Shown one piece after another: positions 35,385 through 43,379 of a stretch of 64,000 nucleotides of DNA (position 1 is its first letter; each line of letters begins with the position of its first letter). Where the stretch lies: the NCBI RefSeq assembly GCF_006716765.1, contig NZ_VFPO01000001.1, positions 2,356,001 to 2,420,000 of the forward strand, given 5' to 3'. Under the pieces are notes generated by a model. It had not been told where the DNA came from and ran no database searches. It was given only the letters and a program-made list of their open reading frames with translations. The translations under genes and the position numbers were made by a program. The DNA is from Actinomadura hallensis (GTDB lineage: Bacteria; Actinomycetota; Actinomycetes; Streptosporangiales; Streptosporangiaceae).

Positions 35385-36320
35385 TCACCTATCGGTACCG
35401 AGTCCGCTGTTCGTCGTCCGGCCGCTGTTCATCGTCCCGCCGCGCGCCGGGCGGCGCACGCGCTCCGCGCCGCCGGCCGTCCGGCCGGACCCGTTCGCTC
35501 CGCCGGACCCGTTCGCGGCGTCGTCGTCCGGCCCGCCCTGCACGCCGTCGCCGCCGGCGTCGCGGTCTTCGACGTCGCGGGCTCTGACGTCGCGGTCTTT
35601 CTCTTCGCGGGGTTCGTCTTCGCGGGGTTCGCCTTCGCCTCCGCCGTCCCCGGAGGGACCGCGCTTCGCGGCCGCGTCGAGCTTGCCGACGCTGACCTCC
35701 GCCTTGCGCAGCACCTTCCCGCTCTGCGCGAACCCGTCGGACTGGACGGCGGTCACGGTGCCGTCGCGCAGCGGGTCGTCGACGGGCGTCACCGCGACGG
35801 GACGGTGCCGGGACGCGTCGTAGGGGGCGCCGGGCTCGACCGTGAACCTCTCCACGCCGAGCCGGGCGAGCGCGTCGGCGACGTCGTCGGCCATCGCCTC
35901 CAGCAGCAGCGCCGTCTGCTTCGGATCGGGCGGGTCGGCCAGGCCGGCGAGGCGGCGCGACTCGCGGCGCGCCTGGTCGTGCAGCCGGTACAGCGCGGCG
36001 CGGACCGGCTCCAGCATCGCCTGGAGCTCGCCGCGGCGCAGCCGCTGGTTCTCCTCGTGCAGCCGGTCGATGACGGCCTCGCGGTGCGCGGCGCGCTCGT
36101 GCTCGCGGTCGAGCCGCGCGGCCAGCCCGGCCAGGGCGTCCCTGACCTCGGCGTGCAGCGCGGCACCGGACGCCTCGGACCGTTCTTGCGCCTCGAACGG
36201 TTCCGGCGCCTCGGACTGCCCGGGCCGCTCGGCCTCGGCCGCCGCCTCGCCGGGCGCGGCGGAGCGGCCCGGCCCCGTTCCGGAGGCGTTGTTGACTGGG
36301 GGGTCCCCGTCCCTCGACAC
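35385..36320 (-). CDS. GrpE-like nucleotide exchange factor
   Basis: A 311-residue protein. An acidic Ala/Glu-rich N-terminus leads into a coiled coil (about 55-125, HAEVRDALAGLAARLDREHE) and a GrpE-like beta domain (about 145-215) where VAVTPVDDPLRDGTVTAV and SGKVLRKAEVSVGK match the GrpE wing. The C-terminal 95 residues are low-complexity and strongly charged, with D-R-D repeats, and are not part of normal GrpE. It should exchange nucleotide on the adjacent Hsp70. GTG at 36320 follows AAGGTG by 8 nt. It is the first gene of the six-gene operon. Confidence 0.82.
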   Translation of the reverse strand: MSRDGDPPVNNASGTGPGRSAAPGEAAAEAERPGQSEAPEPFEAQERSEASGAALHAEVRDALAGLAARLDREHERAAHREAVIDRLHEENQRLRRGELQAMLEPVRAALYRLHDQARRESRRLAGLADPPDPKQTALLLEAMADDVADALARLGVERFTVEPGAPYDASRHRPVAVTPVDDPLRDGTVTAVQSDGFAQSGKVLRKAEVSVGKLDAAAKRGPSGDGGGEGEPREDEPREEKDRDVRARDVEDRDAGGDGVQGGPDDDAANGSGGANGSGRTAGGAERVRRPARGGTMNSGRTTNSGLGTDR

Positions 36321-36366
36321 GTGGAGTCACCTTAATGCTGGGCGGCGTGACGCGATAGGTCTGCTC

Positions 36367-36383
36367 AGGTCAAGTCATGACCT
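36367..36383. promoter_or_regulatory. Candidate operator upstream of the Hsp70-GTPase operon
   Basis: AGGTCA (36367-36372) and TGACCT (36378-36383) form a perfect inverted repeat with a 5-bp spacer, 47 bp before the GrpE start. The region 36340-36420 is AT-richer than the genes around it and should hold the operon promoter, although no clear -35/-10 pair was identified. No HspR-type HAIR element is present. Confidence 0.45.
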
Positions 36384-36477
36384 TCATCGGACTCTAGTTT
36401 GACCGGTACCCGGCATTCCAGCACCGTCAACGGCGCCGTTTCGCGTGGCGGCGCCGCCGGTGCGGCCGGCGGCGGGC

Positions 36478-37395
36478 TCACTTCAGCAGGGCGAGGACCC
36501 CGTCGAGGTCGGTGAGGCAGGCGTCGGAGCCGAGCCCCTGCGCGACGGTCGCGGCCGCGGCGGTGCCCCAGCGGGCCGCCTCCAGCACGTCGAGTCCCCG
36601 CGCGATCCCGGTGATGAACCCGGCGCAGTACGCGTCGCCGCATCCCGTGGTGTCGACGACGTCCACGGGCAGGACGGGCAGCCGCTCCACGCCGCCCGCG
36701 GTCGCGACGAGGCTGCCCTCTCCGCCGAGCGTGATGACGACGGTCCGCGGGCCTTGGGCGAGCAGCGCGCGGGCGGCCTTGTCCGGGTCGTCGTGCCCGG
36801 TCATCGCCACGGCCTGCTCCTCGTTGGGCAGGAAGTGGTCGACGTGCGGGAGGAACGCGGCGGCGCCCCTGAGGAGGTCGGGCATGTTGGACAGCAGGTC
36901 CATCGTCACGACGGTGCCGGTCCCGCGGGCCTGGGCGAGCATCTCGAAGAACGCGGGGTCGTTGAGGCCGAACGTGACGTCCGGCCCGCCGAGGTGCACG
37001 ACGTCCGCGGCGGACAGCAGCCCGGGGCCGACGGCCCCGGCCGTCAGCGTCAGGTTCGCGCCGGGCACGTGGAAGCTGGGCCGCCCGCCGTCCGGGCGGA
37101 TCGGCAGGATCGACGCGCTGGTCTGGTCGGCGGTCCGCCGGACGAGCCCCCGCACGTCCACGCCGTTCCGCTCCATGATCCGCACCAGCAGGTCGCCGAG
37201 GTCGTCGTCTCCGACCGCGCCGACCGAGACCACGTCGTTGCCGAGCCGGGCGAGCGCCACCGCGGTCCCGGCGGCCGCGCCCGCCGCGGTCACCCTGATC
37301 TCGTCCACGACGACCGTGTCCTGCCCGTCCGGGATGCTCTCCACGGGCCGCGCCAGCACGTCGAGGATGTGCGCGCCGAGTGTGACAACCGCCAT
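36478..37395 (-). CDS. PfkB-family sugar kinase
   Basis: A 305-residue ribokinase/PfkB protein. The C-terminal signature VDTTGCGDAYCAGFITG carries the catalytic Asp and anion hole, and the N-terminal AAGAAAGTAVALARLG matches the sugar-binding Gly motif. It phosphorylates a sugar or nucleoside-like substrate with ATP. ATG at 37395 follows AAGGGG by 8 nt. It is divergent from a class II aldolase, so kinase and aldolase may act in sequence on a sugar phosphate. The specific sugar is not deducible. Confidence 0.9.
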   Translation of the reverse strand: MAVVTLGAHILDVLARPVESIPDGQDTVVVDEIRVTAAGAAAGTAVALARLGNDVVSVGAVGDDDLGDLLVRIMERNGVDVRGLVRRTADQTSASILPIRPDGGRPSFHVPGANLTLTAGAVGPGLLSAADVVHLGGPDVTFGLNDPAFFEMLAQARGTGTVVTMDLLSNMPDLLRGAAAFLPHVDHFLPNEEQAVAMTGHDDPDKAARALLAQGPRTVVITLGGEGSLVATAGGVERLPVLPVDVVDTTGCGDAYCAGFITGIARGLDVLEAARWGTAAAATVAQGLGSDACLTDLDGVLALLK

Positions 37396-37468
37396 GACCG
37401 GGACCCCTTAAAGATCGTCAGGGCCGTAGCGTACGCGGTGGAGGCCCCGGAAGGTGAGAGGTGTTCAC

Positions 37469-38113
37469 ATGTTGCTGGAGGACGAGCGGGAAGAGCTGTG
37501 CGCGGTCGGGCGGCGCCTCGCCGGGGCCGGCCTGGTCACCGGCGCGGCCGGCAACGTCAGCGTCCGGTCGGGCGACCTGGTCGCGGTCACGCCGGGCGGG
37601 ATGATGCTCGACCGGATCGGGCCGGCGGACTGCCCGGTGGTGAACCTGTCGGGGCGGCTGGTGGAAGGGGAGCGGGCGCCGTCGTCGGAGACCCCGATGC
37701 ATCTCGCGCTGTACGAGGCGACGCCCGCGGCGGCCATCGTGCACACCCACTCGACGTACGGCGCCGTCGTGGCGACGACCATGACCGAGCTGCCGCCGAT
37801 CCACTACAACACCCTGCTGCTGGGGGGCGTGGTGAAGGTCGCCGAGTACGCCACCTACGGGACGCCCGAGCTGGCGGAGAACGTCCGGCGGGCGATGGAG
37901 GGGGGCAGGCGGGCCGCGCTGATGGCCAACCACGGCGGCGTCGCGATCGGCCGGGACCTGGACGAGGCGTTCGAGAACGCGCGGCTGCTGGAGTGGCTGT
38001 GCGGGGTGTACGTCCGGGCGAGGATGATCGGCGAGCCGCGCGTCCTGACGGAGGAGGAGCTGGCGAAGGTGGTCGAGCGCGGGCTGGCGCCGCCGGAGTT
38101 CCCGCCCGTGTAA
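37469..38113 (+). CDS. Class II aldolase/adducin family protein (fuculose-phosphate aldolase-like)
   Basis: A 214-residue class II aldolase. The Gly-rich phosphate-binding segment GAAGNVSVRSGD, catalytic Glu in SSETPMHLALY, zinc histidines in VHTHSTYG and third His in NHGGVAIG are all in place. It would cleave or form a ketose/aldose 1-phosphate. ATG at 37469 lies 7 nt after GAGAGG; the GTG at 37454 is less likely. It is divergent from the PfkB kinase and followed by an enoyl-CoA hydratase gene 35 nt downstream. Confidence 0.88.
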   Translation: MLLEDEREELCAVGRRLAGAGLVTGAAGNVSVRSGDLVAVTPGGMMLDRIGPADCPVVNLSGRLVEGERAPSSETPMHLALYEATPAAAIVHTHSTYGAVVATTMTELPPIHYNTLLLGGVVKVAEYATYGTPELAENVRRAMEGGRRAALMANHGGVAIGRDLDEAFENARLLEWLCGVYVRARMIGEPRVLTEEELAKVVERGLAPPEFPPV

Positions 38114-38148
38114 CCTAGCGCTTGTTCGGGAACCGTGGGAGGTCCGTT

Positions 38149-38952
38149 TTGCCCTTCGTCCTGGTCGACAAGCCGCGCCCGCACGTCACCCTCATCACCC
38201 TCAACCGGCCCGAACGGATGAACGCGATGGCGTTCGACGTCATGATCCCGTTCCGGGAGGCCCTCGAGGAGGCCGGCCGCGACAACGACACCCGCGTCGT
38301 CGTGGTCACCGGCGCTGGCCGCGGCTTCTGCTCCGGCGCCGACCTGGAGAACCCCGGCGACATCCCCGGCATCGACGGGCTCACCCTCCCCACCATCGCG
38401 CTCCGGTCGATGGAGCTGCTCGACGACGTCGTCCGCGCGATGCGCCGCGTCCACCAGCCGGTCATCGCCGCGGTCAACGGGCCCGCGATCGGCGGCGGCC
38501 TCTGCCTGGCGCTGGCCGCCGACATCAGGCTCGGCTCCGAGACCGCCCTGTTCCGCGCCGCCGGGATCAACAACGGCCTCACGGCGAGCGAACTCGGCCT
38601 CAGCTACCTGCTCCCGCGCGCGATCGGCTCCTCCCGCGCCTTCGAGATCATGCTGTCCGGGCGGGACGTCGGCGCGGACGAGGCCGAGCGCATCGGCCTG
38701 CTGTCCCGCGTCGTCCCGGACGGCGAGCTCCTCGGCGCCTGCTACGAGCTGGCCGAGCGGATCGCCGGGTTCAGCAGGCCGGGCACCGAGCTGACCAAGC
38801 GGATGCTGTGGTCCGCGCTGGACGCCGCAAGCCTGGAGGCCCACATGGGGCAGGAGGGCCTCGCCCAGCTCTTCGTCCGCCTCACCACCCACAACTTCGA
38901 GGAGGCCGTCAAGGCGCGCCGCGAGAACCGGCCGCCCGACTTCCGCGACTGA
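38149..38952 (+). CDS. Enoyl-CoA hydratase/isomerase family protein
   Basis: A 267-residue crotonase-fold protein. The oxyanion-hole segments are GAGRGFCSGADL and GPAIGGGLCLALAADIRL. The catalytic region reads LTASELGLSYLLPRAIG, with Glu where mycobacterial EchA relatives have G-C-D-M-G-V-S-Y-L-L-P-R, so one acidic residue is conserved. It acts on an unsaturated acyl-CoA. TTG at 38149 is the start, with GGGAGG 6 nt before it. Probably separate in function from the aldolase. Confidence 0.9.
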   Translation: MPFVLVDKPRPHVTLITLNRPERMNAMAFDVMIPFREALEEAGRDNDTRVVVVTGAGRGFCSGADLENPGDIPGIDGLTLPTIALRSMELLDDVVRAMRRVHQPVIAAVNGPAIGGGLCLALAADIRLGSETALFRAAGINNGLTASELGLSYLLPRAIGSSRAFEIMLSGRDVGADEAERIGLLSRVVPDGELLGACYELAERIAGFSRPGTELTKRMLWSALDAASLEAHMGQEGLAQLFVRLTTHNFEEAVKARRENRPPDFRD

Positions 38953-38966
38953 CCCGTCCCGGACGC

Positions 38967-39407
38967 TCACCCCGGAGGGCCGGGCGGCCGGGACGCCGCC
39001 CAGCCGCTCCAGCCGTCGATGGTGACGGCGACGACGGGGCCCTCCGGCGGGCGGTCGCGGTACTGGGGATAGCGCTCGGTGAGGAGCCGGACGGGCTCCT
39101 CGGTCTTCGCGGGGTCATCGACGACGGCGGCGTGGCCGTCCACGCGGACCCACCAGAGCCGGTCCCAGTCGTCCTCATAGTGGTCGGCCAGCAGCGCGAC
39201 GCGCGGGTTGGCGCGGATGTTGGCCAGGCGCCGCAGGTCCCGGGTGGTCTTCGGCTTGTGGTCGACCGCCGTGTAGACGCTTCCCCGGTGGACGGCGAAC
39301 GTCACCGGGACGAGGTGGGGCCGCGCGTCCTCCCCGACCGTCGCCAGGCGCACGACGGGGACCGTCTCCAGCAGGCGGCGCGCGTCCTGCGGCGGCAGCT
39401 TCGGCAC
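38967..39407 (-). CDS. PPOX-class oxidoreductase, Rv1155-like
   Basis: A 146-residue split-barrel flavin/F420-binding protein of the TIGR03668 type: DARRLLETVPVVRLATVG, RPHLVPVTFAV, YTAVDHKPKTTRDLRRLANI and NPRVALLADHYEDDW are the usual blocks. Members bind F420 or FMN and reduce unknown substrates. The start is set to GTG 39407 to match the family N-terminus; the GAGGGA just before it is too close to be an ideal ribosome binding site, so an upstream start is possible. It converges on the enoyl-CoA hydratase. Confidence 0.82.
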   Translation of the reverse strand: MPKLPPQDARRLLETVPVVRLATVGEDARPHLVPVTFAVHRGSVYTAVDHKPKTTRDLRRLANIRANPRVALLADHYEDDWDRLWWVRVDGHAAVVDDPAKTEEPVRLLTERYPQYRDRPPEGPVVAVTIDGWSGWAASRPPGPPG

Positions 39408-39544
39408 TCCCTCAGCGTGCCACGCCGCTCCGCGCGGCGTCAGTCCCAGGCGCCGGCGATTCTCGCGAGGTCGGAGGCGTACTCGATGCAGCCCGAACAT
39501 CGCACCGCTCGCCCGCCGATCCGTGACCATGGGGGCATTCTTCC

Positions 39545-40363
39545 TCAGCGAGCGGTGGCGTTCCGGTACTCGCCGGGCGTCATGCCGTAATAACGGACGA
39601 ACCAGCGCGTCAGGTGGCTCTGGTCCGCGAACCCCGCCGCCGCCGCGGCCTCGGCGACGGAACCGGCGGCCCGGCCGCCGCGCGCCAGCAGCCGGCGGGC
39701 CTCCCGCAGCCGCAGCTGCCGCTGGTAGTCGCTCGGCGACATGCCGTACGCCCGGCGGAACCCCCGGTACAGCGCGAACCGGCTGCAGCCCGCCGCGGCC
39801 GCCAGCTCGTCCGCGCCCACGTCGCCGGGGAACGCCTCCTCCAGGCGCCGCCGGGCCCGCTCGACCGCGCCGCCCGCGGACGGGACGCGCAGCGGCCGCG
39901 TGGCGGCCCGCCCGGCCATCGCCCCGACCGCCGCGGTCAGCAGCTCGTCGCGCCGCAGCGCGCCCGGCCCGCCGAGCAGCGCCGCGTGGAGGCGGCGCAG
40001 GCGCCCCGCCAGGACGGGATCGGCCACCACCGGTGACGCGAACAGCGGCAGCGCGGCCGGGCGGCCGGTGATGTCGGCGAGCACGTCCGCCACGAGCTCC
40101 GGGCCGATGTGCACCATCCGGTACGTGAAGCCCAGCTCGTCGGCGGCGTGGCCGTCGTGTGGGTCGTCAGGGTTGAACGCGATGACCATCCCCGCGGTGC
40201 TCGTGTGCGCGCCGCCCCGGCACCGGAACGCCTGGTGCCCGTCCTCCGTGACGCCGAACGAGTACGTCTCGTGACTGTGGCGGTGATAGACGTGCCGCTC
40301 GAAATGGGCGTGCATCGCCTCCAGGGGGCGGTCGGGGGACCGCCAGTACCGGCTCCACTCCAC
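39545..40363 (-). CDS. AraC-family regulator with cupin sensor domain
   Basis: A 272-residue AraC protein. The N-terminal cupin (about 10-150) has the H-x-H sensing motif in YHRHSHETYSFGV. The C-terminal double helix-turn-helix (about 175-270) includes LAAAAGCSRFALYRGFRRAY and GFADQSHLTRWFVRYYGMTP. The start is uncertain between GTG 40363 and GTG 40381. It is divergent from the DUF2000 gene across about 60 bp, so regulation of that gene is likely. Confidence 0.88.
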   Translation of the reverse strand: MEWSRYWRSPDRPLEAMHAHFERHVYHRHSHETYSFGVTEDGHQAFRCRGGAHTSTAGMVIAFNPDDPHDGHAADELGFTYRMVHIGPELVADVLADITGRPAALPLFASPVVADPVLAGRLRRLHAALLGGPGALRRDELLTAAVGAMAGRAATRPLRVPSAGGAVERARRRLEEAFPGDVGADELAAAAGCSRFALYRGFRRAYGMSPSDYQRQLRLREARRLLARGGRAAGSVAEAAAAAGFADQSHLTRWFVRYYGMTPGEYRNATAR

Positions 40364-40425
40364 CCGTCCAGTGTGGCGCACGAGCGTTCAAGACGCCCGG
40401 CCCCGCCCGCGCCACCCTGGGCGCC

Positions 40426-40836
40426 ATGCGCTTCGACACCAAGATCGGAATCGTGGTCCGCGACGACCTGGCCGCCTGGCGGCGGCTGAACGTCACCGCC
40501 TTCCTCGCGAGCGCCGTCGCGGGCCGCTTCCCGGAGGTCATCGGCGAACCGTACGAGGACGCGTCGGGCAACGCCTACCTGCCGATGTTCCGGCAGCCCG
40601 TCCTGGTCTACGAGGCCGACGCCGGCGCCATCGGCAAGGCCCACGCGCGCGCCCTCGCCCGCGGCATGGACATCGCCGTCTACATCGAGGAGATGTTCGA
40701 GACCGGTCACGACGAGGCGAACCGCGCGACCGTCCGCGCCGTCACCGCCGACGCGATGCCGCTCGTCGGCTTCGGCGTCTACGGCCCGAGAAACGGCGTG
40801 GACAAGGTGCTCAAGGGGCTGCGCCTGCACCCGTGA
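40426..40836 (+). CDS. DUF2000 family protein
   Basis: A 136-residue DUF2000 protein: FDTKIGIVVRDDLAAWRRLN, PYEDASGNAYLPMFRQPVLV and YIEEMFETGHDEANRATV are the conserved family blocks. The fold is related to peptidyl-tRNA hydrolase II-like proteins, but no function is known to me. It is paired with a divergent AraC regulator and overlaps the convergent acyl-CoA dehydrogenase by 26 nt. Confidence 0.85.
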   Translation: MRFDTKIGIVVRDDLAAWRRLNVTAFLASAVAGRFPEVIGEPYEDASGNAYLPMFRQPVLVYEADAGAIGKAHARALARGMDIAVYIEEMFETGHDEANRATVRAVTADAMPLVGFGVYGPRNGVDKVLKGLRLHP

Positions 40837-41899
40837 GCCCGGCCAGCGCGGCGAGCCGCTCCCGGTACCGGTCCGGCGACCCGAACAGCTGCCGCGACGA
40901 CTGCGCCCGCTTGAAGTACAGGTGCGCGTCGTGCTCCCAGGTGAACCCGATGCCGCCGTGCAGCTGGATCGCCTCGCCCGCGGTGTGGAAGTAGGCGTCC
41001 GTGCAGTACGCCTTGGCCAGCGCCGCCGCGGCCGGCAGCAGCTCCGGGTTCTCGTCCGCGACGGCCGCCGCGTGCAGCACCGCCGACCGCGCCGACTCCA
41101 CCAGCACGAACATGTCGGCGCACCGGTGCTTGATCGCCTGGAACGACCCGATCGGGCGCCCGAACTGGTGCCGCACCTTCGCGTACTCGACCGTCATGTC
41201 GAGGGTCCTCTGCGCCCCGCCGAGCGACTCGGCGGCCAGCGCCACGGCCGCGACGTCGAGGGCCCGCCGCAACGCGTCCTCCCCGCCGACCCGGCGCGCC
41301 GCCACGCCGTCGAGCCCGATCCGCGCGAGCTTGCGGGTCTGGTCGAGGGTGGGGAGGTTCGAGCGGGCGAGCGCCGCCGCGTCCTCCACGGCGTAGACCC
41401 CGACGCCGTCGGCGTCCCTCGCCGCGACGAGGACGAGATCGGCGACGTGCCCGTCGAGGACGAAGCTCTTCGTCCCCCGCAGCACCCCGTCCGCGAACGC
41501 GGCCGAGACCGCCCCGGGGTCCCAGTCGCCGTCCTCCTCGGCCACCGCCAGCGTCGCGATCGTCGTGCCGTCGGCGATGCCGGGCAGCAGGTCGTGCCCG
41601 CCCTCCCCGGCCTCCAGCGCCGCCGCCGCGGTGATCGTCGCGAGGAACGGGGAGCACACCACGGCCCGCCCCATCTCCTCGAACACGACGGCCAGCTCCC
41701 GCATCCCGAACCCGGCGCCGCCGTGCTCCTCGGCGATCGCGAGCCCCTGCAGCCCGAGCTGCCCCGCCATCTGCGCCCACACCTTCGGGTCGTGGCCCTC
41801 GGCGGTCTCCATCAGCCGCCGCACCTCGGCGGCGGGCGACCGGTCGGCGAAGAAGCGCCGCAGCGCGTCCCGCAGCTCCCGCTGTTCCTCGGTGAGCAT
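40811..41899 (-). CDS. Acyl-CoA dehydrogenase
   Basis: A 362-residue FAD-dependent acyl-CoA dehydrogenase. Typical blocks are LGLQGLAIAEEHGGAGFGM, YAKVRHQFGRPIGSFQAIKH, and AIQLHGGIGFTWEHDAHLY, the latter common in actinobacterial FadE proteins that act on sterol-type or branched substrates, often as heterodimers. No partner dehydrogenase is adjacent. ATG at 41899 is preferred over upstream in-frame starts because the protein then begins MLTEEQRELRDALR like its relatives. Confidence 0.9.
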   Translation of the reverse strand: MLTEEQRELRDALRRFFADRSPAAEVRRLMETAEGHDPKVWAQMAGQLGLQGLAIAEEHGGAGFGMRELAVVFEEMGRAVVCSPFLATITAAAALEAGEGGHDLLPGIADGTTIATLAVAEEDGDWDPGAVSAAFADGVLRGTKSFVLDGHVADLVLVAARDADGVGVYAVEDAAALARSNLPTLDQTRKLARIGLDGVAARRVGGEDALRRALDVAAVALAAESLGGAQRTLDMTVEYAKVRHQFGRPIGSFQAIKHRCADMFVLVESARSAVLHAAAVADENPELLPAAAALAKAYCTDAYFHTAGEAIQLHGGIGFTWEHDAHLYFKRAQSSRQLFGSPDRYRERLAALAGLTGAGAAP

Positions 41900-41996
41900 G
41901 ATTTGGGCGGCCTCCACGGATGTGTCCTGCAACGGCCACGCCATCATGCCGCAGAGCCCCGTCACCGCCCGGCGGAGCTCCCACCCACCGGGACGG

Positions 41997-42239
41997 TCAC
42001 GGCGCCCAGTCGTGCGGGCCGAGCTGGTACCCCTTGCTGGTGGAGTGCAGGTGGTTGATCGACACCAGGTGCCCGAGGGCGGCCCACAGGTCCTCCTCGG
42101 GCGCGTCGACGAGCCGCTCGATCGTCTCGAAGTCCGCCGCGCCGCCCTCCTTGTCGATCTCCGCGACGGTCTCGTACACGGTCAGCTCGAAGTCGGTCAG
42201 CTCCTGAACGTCTCCACGCCGAAACTCACGCTCATCCAT
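41997..42239 (-). CDS. Small conserved-looking protein of unknown function
   Basis: An 80-residue acidic protein, mostly helical. The order helix-helix-helix-beta (FELTVYETVAEIDKEGG, DFETIERLVDA, DLWAALGHLVSINHLHST, KGYQLGPHDW) is compatible with a small winged-helix domain, but I do not recognise the family. It sits 73 nt downstream of sbnB on the same strand, so it may be the last gene of the Dap operon or an unrelated neighbour at the cluster border. Confidence 0.6.
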   Translation of the reverse strand: MDEREFRRGDVQELTDFELTVYETVAEIDKEGGAADFETIERLVDAPEEDLWAALGHLVSINHLHSTSKGYQLGPHDWAP

Positions 42240-42312
42240 ACGTGAAACCTGCCCGTTCCCACCCGATCTATCGCCTTCCGGGCGTTCGGCTCCGGGGGAA
42301 CGGAGGGGCGGG

Positions 42313-43338
42313 TCAGCCGTAGCGGTTCAGCTCGTGGAAGAAGCCCGGGACGGTCTGCAGGGCGCCGGAGGCGGAGACCTCGTCGTAGACGTAGCGGGCG
42401 ACGGCCAGGTCCAGGACGCCCAGGCCGAACGGGGAGAAGACCACGGGCTTGTCGGCGGGCGGGGTGGTCCTGCCGGTGAGGACGTCGTAGAGGGTGCCGT
42501 CGACGAAGTCGCGGTGACCGACCTTCTGCTCGGCCAGGTGGGGGGACGTGTTGGCCTTCATGCAGTGCTCGACGTCGTCCACGATGTTGCAGGACGACAG
42601 GATGATCTCGGGGGAGAGGTCGCGCAGGGAGACGTGCAGGACGAGGGGGTCGTGCGCGAACCAGCCCGGGTCGGTGACGTGCGGCTCGCCGGCGACGGTG
42701 GCGAAGACGACCAGGTCCGAGGAGCGGATCAGCGACTCGGCCGAGTCGTGAATCGTGATCTCGCCCTTCTCGGTGCGCTCCAGGTAGCCCTTGAACCCCT
42801 CGGCGTGCTCGGGGGAGAGGTCGCGGATGCCGAGCGCGTCGAAGGTGAAGCCGTTGGCCGCCAGGTAGGTGTGGATGTAGCGCGCGATGAGGCCGACGCC
42901 GACGAAGCCGACCGTGCGGGGGCGGTCGCCGCGGGCGTCGGCGAGCACGGCGGCGGCGAGGGCGGCGGACGCGGCGGTGCGGGCCGCGCTGATGATCGAG
43001 CTCTCCAGGCACGCGAACGGGTAGCCGGTCTCGGCGTCGTTGAGGATCAGCACGGCGGACGCGCGGGGGAGGCCGCCGGCGACGTTCCCGGGGAAGCTGG
43101 AGATCCACTTGATGCCGTGGACGCCGACGTCCCCCTTGACGGAGGCGGGCAGCGCGATGATCCGGTCGGACGGCCGGTCGGGGAACCGGAGGAAGTAGGA
43201 GTCGGGGTTGACGGTCTGCCCCTCGCCGTGCAGGCGGTAGGCGGCCTCGACCATCCGGGTGACCTGCTCCTCCCGCCCGGCGAGCGCGTCGTGGACCTGG
43301 GCGCCGGAGATCACGGCGAATGAGGGGGCCTGCGTCAT
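42313..43338 (-). CDS. sbnB: SbnB-type 2,3-diaminopropionate biosynthesis dehydrogenase
   Basis: A 341-residue ornithine cyclodeaminase/mu-crystallin family protein of the SbnB type. The dinucleotide motif is VGFVGVGLIARYIHTYL; GIKWISSFPGNVAGGLPRASAV and SSIISAARTAASAALAA are the substrate-domain signatures. SbnB oxidatively cleaves N-(1-amino-1-carboxy-2-ethyl)-glutamate with NAD to give L-2,3-diaminopropionate and 2-oxoglutarate. ATG at 43338 has CGGAGC 7 nt upstream. It follows sbnA by 41 nt on the same strand. Confidence 0.92.
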   Translation of the reverse strand: MTQAPSFAVISGAQVHDALAGREEQVTRMVEAAYRLHGEGQTVNPDSYFLRFPDRPSDRIIALPASVKGDVGVHGIKWISSFPGNVAGGLPRASAVLILNDAETGYPFACLESSIISAARTAASAALAAAVLADARGDRPRTVGFVGVGLIARYIHTYLAANGFTFDALGIRDLSPEHAEGFKGYLERTEKGEITIHDSAESLIRSSDLVVFATVAGEPHVTDPGWFAHDPLVLHVSLRDLSPEIILSSCNIVDDVEHCMKANTSPHLAEQKVGHRDFVDGTLYDVLTGRTTPPADKPVVFSPFGLGVLDLAVARYVYDEVSASGALQTVPGFFHELNRYG

Positions 43339-43379
43339 GGAAATGCTCCGTGTTCCGTCCGGATGATCGACTTCGTTGA

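Noticed and set aside
36321..36477. HspR/HAIR element upstream of grpE-dnaK-like genes
   Set aside because: No CTTGAGT-N7-ACTCAAG or close variant; the only palindrome is AGGTCA-N5-TGACCT.
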